Origin: Chionoecetes opilio
Taxonomy: Eukaryota > Arthropoda > Malacostraca > Decapoda > Majidae
Direction of reading: 5' to 3'
Length of the DNA: 64,000 nucleotides
NCBI GenBank assembly: GCA_016584305.1
Contig: JACEEZ010010078.1
Coordinates: forward strand, 37,501-101,500
Shown: positions 57,337 through 64,000 of the stretch, one piece after another
How the letters are laid out: each line of letters starts with the position of its first letter
Numbering within the stretch: position 1 is the stretch's first letter
Notes under the pieces: model-generated
Databases searched by the model: none
What the model was told of the DNA's origin: nothing
The model's input: the letters and a program-made list of their open reading frames with translations, nothing else
Program-made: the position numbers and the translations under genes

Positions 57337-57595
57337 GTCCAGTTAGGTTAGGTATACTTTGTGGTTAAGGTTAGGTTAGGTTAGGTTAGGTATACTTTGT
57401 GGTTAAGGTTAGGTTAGGTTAGGTATACTTTGTGGTTAAGGTTAGGTTAGGTTAGGTATACTTTGTGGTTAAGGTTAGGTTAGGTTAGGTATACTTTGTG
57501 GTTAAGGTTAGGTTAGGTTCGGTTAGGTATACTTTGTGGTTAAGGTTAGGTTAGGTATACTTTGTGGTTAAGGTTAGGTTAGGTTAGGTTAGATT
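57337..57595. repeat. TTAGG-rich minisatellite
   Basis: Seven or so units of GGTTAGGTATACTTTGTGGT followed by TAAGGTTAGGTTAGG, 30-40 bp long with variable numbers of TTAGG. One unit also occurs inside the hairpin loop at 55455-55490. Confidence 0.92.
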
Positions 57596-57835
57596 TTTAC
57601 ATATAGTGACTTTAATGATTTTTTTGGGAGCCATAAATCACTTATATTTGCTTCCCCCACCCAAAAACCCCGTATTCCCGCCAGTTCCCCAGGCTTGTTG
57701 GCTATAGGGGGAAGAAAAAAAAGATAGGGGTGAAGGACTTCTTCCAAAGTTTTACCGCCCTTTCTTTCCCTGCCACCTGTGGGGAGAGAAGGGCACAACA
57801 GGGCAGTATATACACAGACATAAGTCCCTCCTATA
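57596..57835. other. dispersed repeat, no gene
   Basis: CCCGTATTCCCGCCAGTTCC and AGGCTTGTTGGCTATAGGGG resemble 54080-54150. Confidence 0.45.
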
Positions 57836-58237
57836 CGTCTTCTACATTCCCACGCAAACATTTTTCCAAGGCCTGCTTTAAAAACATCTTAGTTATTTCT
57901 ACTATTTTCCTTCTCTCTTCATTACCCCCATACAGTCCTAGTAAGGATTCCCCCATCCACCTCGTATATCCTTCTATCCCATTCACCGTCTCCTATCACT
58001 CCTAATAGGGCCTGTATCAGCCTCCTCCTCTCCTGCTCATATCTGCCACACTCTATTATCAAGTGTTCAATAGTTTCCCTTGTTCCTCTACAGAAGCTAC
58101 AGGCCTGGGCCTGCCCATCCCTACTCCTACCTAGCCTTCACCTCTACTGTTCCTGTCCTTGCCTTCACCAACAGGCTGTTTCCCCAATCACCTGCATGCC
58201 AGTGAAGTGCCTTGGGCTTCTCTTTCCTACAGTACCA

Positions 58238-59599
58238 CTATAACGTGGATTTACCCTCCATACCTGCTCTCCACCTAGCTAGTCCATTGTCTTCTATTCT
58301 TATCTTCACCTCCTTGGTTCTTATCCTGTCCCAGGTTTTTACTAGGTTTTCCCTCCTTTTCCACCTCTCTAATTCCTTTATCCATGTTGAGCTTGTCCCA
58401 ACCTCTTTCAGGATCTGCTTCACCCATCTATCCTCACTAAGTCCCTCTATTTTCTTCAGCATGTTAAGTTTCCCTTTTAAAATCCTTTCCCTGAAGGTGC
58501 TCCACCCCATATCTCCTCGAATGGCCTCCACAGCTGTGCTGGTTGGGGCTCCTAATCCCCATCTACCCATAATGTTCTGTGTCCTCTCTAGCTTAGTAAA
58601 CCGATAATAGGTTATCTCAGACCCATACAAGCAATATGGCACTGCCATTCCTTTCCAAAGACTCCTACCTACTTCATATTTGTTAATTGTCCTACTTCCC
58701 CCGTTCATGATCATGCCTGTCATCCTCCTAGCCTTTCCCTCATTAGTTTTCCTTTGTCTTTCTCCTCCAACTCCTTCCTTACTTACTTCCAGTCCTAAGT
58801 ATGTATACCTATCAACCACCTCTAGAATGTTGTTCCCTTGAACCCATTGACCTTCCTCTCTGCTGTTGAACTCCATCACCTTACTCTTCCTGACACTGAA
58901 CCTAATGTTCCATTCCCTTCCATAACTGTTGACTATTCCCAGCAACTCCTCCATGTCTTCCTTCCTCTCTGTCATGAGAACTACATCGTCTGCATAGGCT
59001 AATCATCCTAGTTTTCTATTCCCCACTCTGACTCCCTTCTCTGACTTTCTGATCCTCACTATCAGTTCCTCCATGTAAATGTTGAGGAGTGTTGGAGAGA
59101 TAACACATCCCTGCTGGACTCCTATGTTATTCTTCATCCATCCTGTGCTGATATCTCCTAGTGTGAACTTTACCTCATTTTCCTTATACAACTCCCTAAT
59201 TACCTGCACCACCTTATCATCTACTCCTAGGTGTGCCAATAGTCTCATTCATTTTCCTCTATCAACCAAGTCGTATGCTTTCTCAATATCTATAAATACC
59301 AGGTACAGTTCCTCATCTCCCCTCCGGCTCCTTTCTATGATTTCCTTTATCACCAACAAGTTTTCTAAACCTCCTCTACCTTTTCTGAACCCATTTTGCT
59401 CTTCTCCCAGCACCTTATCTTCCTCCAGCCATGACATTAGCTTGTTGTTTATCACCCACCCAAATACCTTGGCCAGTACATTCATCACTGCTCTGGGTCT
59501 GTAATTTCCTATTTTCTCTTTTGGCTTCCCTCCTCCTTTATGTATAAGTGTCACCCTACTCCTTTTCCAGTCTTGGGGCACCTCACCTTTCTCCAACAT
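58238..59599 (-). pseudogene. LINE-E reverse transcriptase, palm to thumb, three frames
   Basis: GEVPQDWKRSRVTLIHKGGG, NYRPRAVMNVLAKVFGWVIN, EEQNGFRKGRGGLENL and LVFIDIEKAYDLVDRGK (first catalytic Asp), then TGA, LAHLGVDDKVVQVIRELYKE and IGVQQGCVISPTLLNIYMEE (QQGC..SP), then TGA, LAYADDVVLM (YADD at 58985-58996) and TYLGLEVSKEGVGGERQRK. All polymerase motifs survive; only two nonsense codons and one frameshift break it. Confidence 0.87.
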
Positions 59600-60957
59600 C
59601 TCTAAACAGATTAACTAGAGCTAGTTTCAACCCTTCTCCTCCATACTTTATGAATTCCCCTATGATTCCATCTGTTCCTCCGGATTTGCCTATCTTAATT
59701 GCTTGTATAGCAGAAGCTACATCCTGCTCCTCTATTACTATACTTTCCATTTCTCTTTCTTCACTGTAGATAACTAAGTTCCCTACTTCCTCTTCCACTT
59801 CTTCCTCCTTCCATATGACTTTCCTCCAGTATTCTTCCACTACAGGTATAATCTCTTCCTCTCTTGTTAACTCTCTATCCTCCATCTTCAGCCTAACTTT
59901 TTGGTGCCCACTGGCCCCATCTAGGTTTCTCCTCAGTCTTCTCCATCCTTCCTTTTCTCTTTCCCTTCTAGGCATATTACGAAGTACCTGTGCCTGTTCT
60001 TCTTCCCACATTCCTATCTTCTTCTTAACTAAGGACTGGGCTCTTTTCTTTGCCTCTTGGTATCTATCCCAGGCCTCCCTCCATTCTTCCTCATACCTCC
60101 CCCCTTGAAGTCTTGCTAATTTGGCCAAACTTCTCTGTTTCCTGTTCTTTTTTTTTCTATCTCGTATTGCCTGCCTGACCTCCTTATCCCACCAACCTTT
60201 GAGCCTCATTTTTCCTATTTTGAATTTCTTTGTTCCTATAGCTTTCTTGGCTTCCTGTCTAATGACGTTCTTGATCCCTTGTTTCCACTCACTAACAGTG
60301 CTCCCAATCCCTTCTGTATCTCCTGGCATGGTATTCTCCATTCCTCGACAATACTCTATCCAGTTAGCATTTTTCACATCCCATTTTTCTTTCCATATTA
60401 CCTTCTTAGCATTATTTTCCTCCCTGTGTTTGCCACACGTGATCCCTATCATGCTATGATCTGATATATCTACATCCTCATTTTTCCAAATCCTGCATCC
60501 TTGTCTATTTACAGACTCATTGACGAGTATATAATCTATCGCCGACTCGTTGTTTCTATCTCTCCATGTTGTTGGGTTTTCTAACTCCCAATTCTTTATT
60601 CTACAGCCCGACCTTTCAGCAATGTCTAATAACAACTCTCCGTTCCTGTTAACTCTTTCCTCCATCAGGCTGATATGACCATTCATGTCGCCCATTATCA
60701 CCCACTTGTCCCTGCCAACCTTTTCTTTGATCTCAAGCATCGCCTCAAACAGCTTTCTATTGTCTTCCTGATTTCCATGACCTTCTACTCCCATGTACAC
60801 TACTGTCACCCACCAGACTTCTTTATGTTCCCTAACTTTTACTGTTACTATATCTCCTTTATTATAACCAAGCTGGTTTTCTATATCACTGGTTGGGTTT
60901 ATTTCTTCAATAGTTCTTCCTGCCTTTTCTTTCATGAGTATTCCTGCATCTCCCTTT
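59583..60957 (-). pseudogene. LINE-E endonuclease, spacer and start of reverse transcriptase
   Basis: KWVIMGDMNGHISLMEERVN (GDxN), ESAIDYILVN and DISDHSMIGITC (SDH) give the endonuclease. NANWIEYCRGMENTMPGDTE through VRQAIRDRKKKNRKQRSLAK is the basic spacer. SAIQAIKIGKSGGTDGIIGE (GTDGI) opens the reverse transcriptase. The frame is open for over 450 codons. The leading residues (KREAFCKKKKKKG) come from the adjoining T run and repeat, not the LINE. Confidence 0.85.
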
Positions 60958-60972
60958 TTTTTTTTTTTTTTA

Positions 60973-61253
60973 CAAAATGCCTCCCTCTTCCTCATCTTGT
61001 GACCTGCATCGCTTTTGTTTCGGAGGCGCACCCGTGGCTACCTTACCTAACCTAACCTAACCTAACCTGAACCTTACCTTACCTTACCTTACCTTACCTT
61101 ACCTTACCTTACCTTACCTTACCTTACCTTACCTTACCTTACCTAACCTAACCTAACCTTTAACCTCCTAACTGGGTCCAATAATAAAAAGGTTAATAAA
61201 ATACCAAACAAAAGCGATGCAGGTCACAAGAAGAGGAATAGGGAGGCATTTTG
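60973..61253. repeat. inverted repeat enclosing a CCTAA/CCTTA telomere-like tract
   Basis: Arms 60973-61024 and 61200-61253 (AAACAAAAGCGATGCAGGTC and inverse) surround CCTAACCTAACCTAACCT at 61043-61070, about 15 ACCTT units at 61075-61142, and CCTAACCTAACC to 61160. Confidence 0.85.
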
Positions 61254-61445
61254 TATACAAGGAGACGTATTCCTCCTCCAACCTAAAATGTTCTATATCT
61301 CCGAAACTATTGATTTGCGACGGAAAGTTCAAGGAGAAAATGTCTCTTAGAATACAATAAGGTAAACAAAAACCATGCTCCCAATTGTGTAGGGAAGTTT
61401 GGTGCTGTCGTAAAATAATACCCCATTGACTACCGTAAATAGTTA

Positions 61446-61516
61446 TAATGGACGAGAACTTCCAGGTTGTTTTCAGAGACACCGACTAATTTTTCCTGGC
61501 CTACAATAGGTGCTTT
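61446..61516. repeat. third copy of a hairpin arm from intron 1
   Basis: TTCAGAGACACCGACTAATT followed by TTTCCTGGCCTACAATAGGT and GCTTTTTC repeats 55232-55292 (direct) and 55660-55715 (inverted). Confidence 0.75.
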
Positions 61517-61649
61517 TTCGGCACTCGTGGGGGAGTGTGGTCCCGTCACTTACAGCTGATCTTCCACGTGGTCTGAGTTGCCAATTCATGCATTCACGGT
61601 CCACTGTTACCACGCTGGGCGAGTAGTCCCTCCCCCTCTCTCTCTCTCC

Positions 61650-63855
61650 TTTTTTATTTTATTTTTTTTATTTAAACTTTAGTACATTTTGGTGTTATTA
61701 GAGTTAAAGCTCTAGGTTTTACACTAGAGCTATCTATAGCTACATATAATATTAAAAAGACATTTTATATTTAATAATAATTTAGGCCATCAACCAGCTG
61801 TTCACCCCCCGCTTAAAGTCTTGTAGCGAGGCGTGGTGGTGGAGGTCGGTTTGGTGAACTAACTGGTTCCACAGACGGCCGTAGCGGGGTAAGAAGGAAC
61901 GTAGGTGGTGCTCTCTCCTGGAGAAGGGCACAGTCACTTGCTCCTGTCTGTGTGAGGCGACACGGGTGGAGTGAAGGGGCGGCGGGGGCCTGGGGAGCTT
62001 GATGGCTGCCAGGTGGGGCGTGTGGAGATTTAGTGCCTTGTGCATGACACATAAACCTGCCACATCCCTGCATTCCTGGAGGGGTTGGAAGGAGTCAGGC
62101 GCGTGGTGGGGACGTTTATCGCTAACTAGTCGCTGGGCTCTTCTCTGGACGCGGTCTAGTGTGGCCAGGTAAGAGGGCGGGCAGGAAGACCATGCTAGGG
62201 GGGGGTATTCCATTAGGGGATGTACCTGAGCCTTGTACAGAACCTCAACCCCCTTGGCATCTAGAAGGTGGGAGATGCGCCGGACACAGCTGAGTCTCCA
62301 GGCCGAGTTTTTAGCTACTCTCCTGGCATGACTGGTGAAGGTCAGTCCCGCGTCAAACTCCACCCCAAGGATGGAGATGGATCTCTGAAGGGGGAGTGAT
62401 CTGCCCTCAAGCCGTATGTCCGGTGCAGGCAGGTTGGTGATGTCTTGCCTGTGGAAAATGAGCAGAGACTGGGTTTTGTCAGGGGCCAGGCTGACCTGCC
62501 ATAGACTACTCCAGGTGACGATGTTGTCCAATGCCAGGTTGATGCGGCACACCGTGTCCTGCCAGTCACGTCTGTCGCAGGGGAAGGCAAGGGTGCAGTC
62601 ATCAGCGTAGGCCTGGGCCTCAGGAATGAGCTGGAGAATGTCATTGAAATAGACATTCCACAGAAGAGGCCCGAGTACGCTGCCTTGCAGGACGCTGGCG
62701 TGGATGGGTTGCTGGCTGGAGGTGTGGCCGTTGATCACCACCCGTAAGGTCCTGTCTTGGAGGTAGTCCTGGATGAGCTGCAGTAGGGCGCCGCGCACTC
62801 CCAGGCTCCTCAGCTTGGCAGCGAGACCTCGGTGCCACACCCTGTCAAAGGCTCCGGCGATGTCCAAAGCCACGACAAAGGTGTCCATTCCTCTATCCAG
62901 CGAGTGGTTCCAGGAAGCAGACTGAAGGAGGAGCAGGTCTGCAGCTGACCTTCCCTGCCTGAAACCAAATTGCTTGGAGTTGAGGAGATGGTGGGCGTCC
63001 AAGAAGGTGTTGATCTTGGCGGTGATGAGGGACTCCAGGATTTTCCCAACAGTGGTGAGAAGGGAAATTGGGCGGTAGTTCTTTGGGTCCCGTTTGCTGT
63101 TTTTTTTTGGATGGCCACCACTCTTGCCTCTTTCCATTGCGTGGGCCACTTGCACGAGGAAAGAATGTTGTTGAAGATGATGGTGAGTGGTGGAGCGAGC
63201 TGGGCAGCACATCCCTTTAGGAGGTGAGGGCTGATGTTGTCGGGCCCTAGCGCCTTCTTGGGATCTATTTGCCGCAGCTGATGTTCTACTTCCTTATTGT
63301 TAACTGCGAGACTCTCCAGAGAGGCCCTGGTGAGGGATGGTATCTCTGGGGGCTCGCATGAGGGATCTGGCACCGACATCTTAAAAGAAAAATGAGCTGC
63401 CAACAGCTCAGCCTTGTCCTTGTCGCGGACAGCCACTGACCCGTCTGGTCTGGTGAGCGGCGGAATGGTGTTGTCAGCAAAGAGGCCTTGCTGCTGCTTC
63501 ACTCCACACCACCACTCCTTACTGCTCACTGACTGGCCGCTGTACTTGGCCTTTAAGTCCTCTCTCCAGCGTTGTATGGCCTGCTTTTGGACCTGACACA
63601 TGGTCTTGCAGGCTTCTTTGTGCCGATGTTTGTTGACTTGGGAGGGGTGGGACTTGTACCGCAGCCAGGCCCTGCTCTTGTTGTCAGCAGCTCTCCTACA
63701 CTGAAAACCAAACCAAGGCTGATCATGGGGTTTGGATTTGTAGGTTTGGCTGGGTATATGGTTTTTCTGGAGGGATAGGAGGAGGTTGGAGAAGGTCTCC
63801 ACTTGTGTGTTAACGTCGCCGTGGAGAAGCTCCGTCCACACAATGGAGTCCAAGT
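61650..63855 (-). mobile_element. LINE-F, jockey-like, nearly intact 3' two thirds
   Basis: Minus strand. One reading frame from the post-endonuclease spacer through the reverse transcriptase to a stop at 61782, then a short 3' UTR and an A/T-rich tail (61649-61677, A-rich on the minus strand). A single one-base shift in a nine-T run (63100-63108) divides it. The 5' part (ORF1, endonuclease) is replaced by the CT tract at the right edge. GC-rich coding contrasts with LINE-B and LINE-E. Confidence 0.88.
61782..63855 (-). pseudogene. LINE-F reverse transcriptase, single homopolymer frameshift
   Basis: The first frame gives WFGFQCRRAADNKSRAWLRY (spacer), PDPSCEPPEIPSLTRASLES, ALGPDNISPHLLKGCAAQLA (GPDxI) and WKEARVVAIQKK. 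The second continues KRDPKNYRPISLLTTVGKIL, KQFGFRQGRSAADLLLLQSA, ALDIAGAFDRVWH (catalytic Asp), HASVLQGSVLGPLLWNVYFN (QGSxLGP) and AQAYADDCTLAF (YADD, 62598-62609). The carboxy end has RPPPPLHSTRVASHRQEQVT and YGRLWNQLVHQ. The QGS/LGP and FDRVWH wording fits the jockey clade. If the nine-T run is a sequencing error, this ORF is intact from the spacer on. Confidence 0.88.

Positions 63856-64000
<145 letters not shown>

Larger units (their letters stand above)
57836..60957 (-). mobile_element. LINE-E, 5'-truncated non-LTR retrotransposon
   Basis: The minus-strand order is endonuclease (60950-60400), Arg/Lys-rich spacer, reverse transcriptase (59760-58960), carboxy domain and a C/H knuckle (CRGTRETIEHLIIECGRYEQ, about 58090-58030), ending near EKCLRGNVEDV at 57836. 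It starts within the endonuclease next to a 16-T run (60957-60972). The disabling changes seen are one frameshift (about 59590), a TGA at about 59246 and a TGA at about 59003, with further shifts in the carboxy end. Confidence 0.88.

Noticed and set aside
57337..61166. True chromosome end
   Set aside because: TTAGG words are degenerate, interspersed with other sequence, present in both orientations and followed by more than 2 kb of other DNA.

Overview
The window is eukaryotic and very probably from a decapod crustacean or another malacostracan. It holds one dispersed host gene with long introns, dense and deeply nested transposable elements, long GA/TA/minisatellite tracts, tRNA-derived SINEs and degenerate TTAGG/CCTAA tracts (the arthropod telomere word). 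There are no operons, ribosome binding sites, rRNA or ordinary tRNA genes.

Host gene. Four coding exons on the minus strand (56084-55858, 24244-24131, 18307-18110, 7690-7519) form the 5' part of a DCAF10 (WDR32)-like WD40 protein, a CUL4-DDB1 E3 ligase substrate receptor. All three introns (about 31.6, 5.8 and 10.4 kb) are phase 2 with GT-AG borders, and the joined exons read 237 codons without a stop. The C-terminal exons must lie beyond the left edge. Almost everything else lies in this gene's introns or in its 5' flank.

Mobile DNA, left to right. A 2.07-kb hAT-like element with a transposase-like ORF occupies 528-2599. It is followed by a CTCGATATAACGGAC MITE, a GA tract and a 749-bp near-perfect palindrome at 6708-7456. 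7.9-17.6 kb holds MITEs, SINEs, CR1-like and jockey-like LINE pieces and a fragment of a Cys-rich 'GCDT' protein family. 18.7-23.8 kb has LINE-B, split by a MITE, plus other LINE 3' ends. 25.2-27.7 kb has a MITE, a Tigger relic with a short HTH ORF, and a nearly intact Tc1 element. 28.2-36 kb has composite Tigger-type elements carrying LINE pieces. 36.1-38.3 kb is a minisatellite split by a palindromic non-autonomous hAT with a perfect 8-bp target duplication. 39.3-42.8 kb holds a reversed LINE-A and more Tigger relics. 43.4-47.8 kb is a broken but nearly full-length 'GCDT' family gene. 49-53 kb holds a MITE split by a piggyBac-type TTAA MITE, then another split by a TAA-duplicating Harbinger-type MITE. 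53-55.8 kb is a cluster of nested hairpins beside exon 1. 57.3-63.9 kb is TTAGG repeats and two long minus-strand LINEs.

Stratigraphy. Many insertions have a paralogous empty site in the same window, so target duplications and relative ages can be read directly. At least ten MITE groups share one architecture: a TA-type terminus beginning CA, followed by a family-specific 6-10-nt word repeated several times. This probably reflects parallel radiations of pogo/Tigger-type elements. Family and homology statements rest on motif recognition and knowledge of the families; no database search was run.
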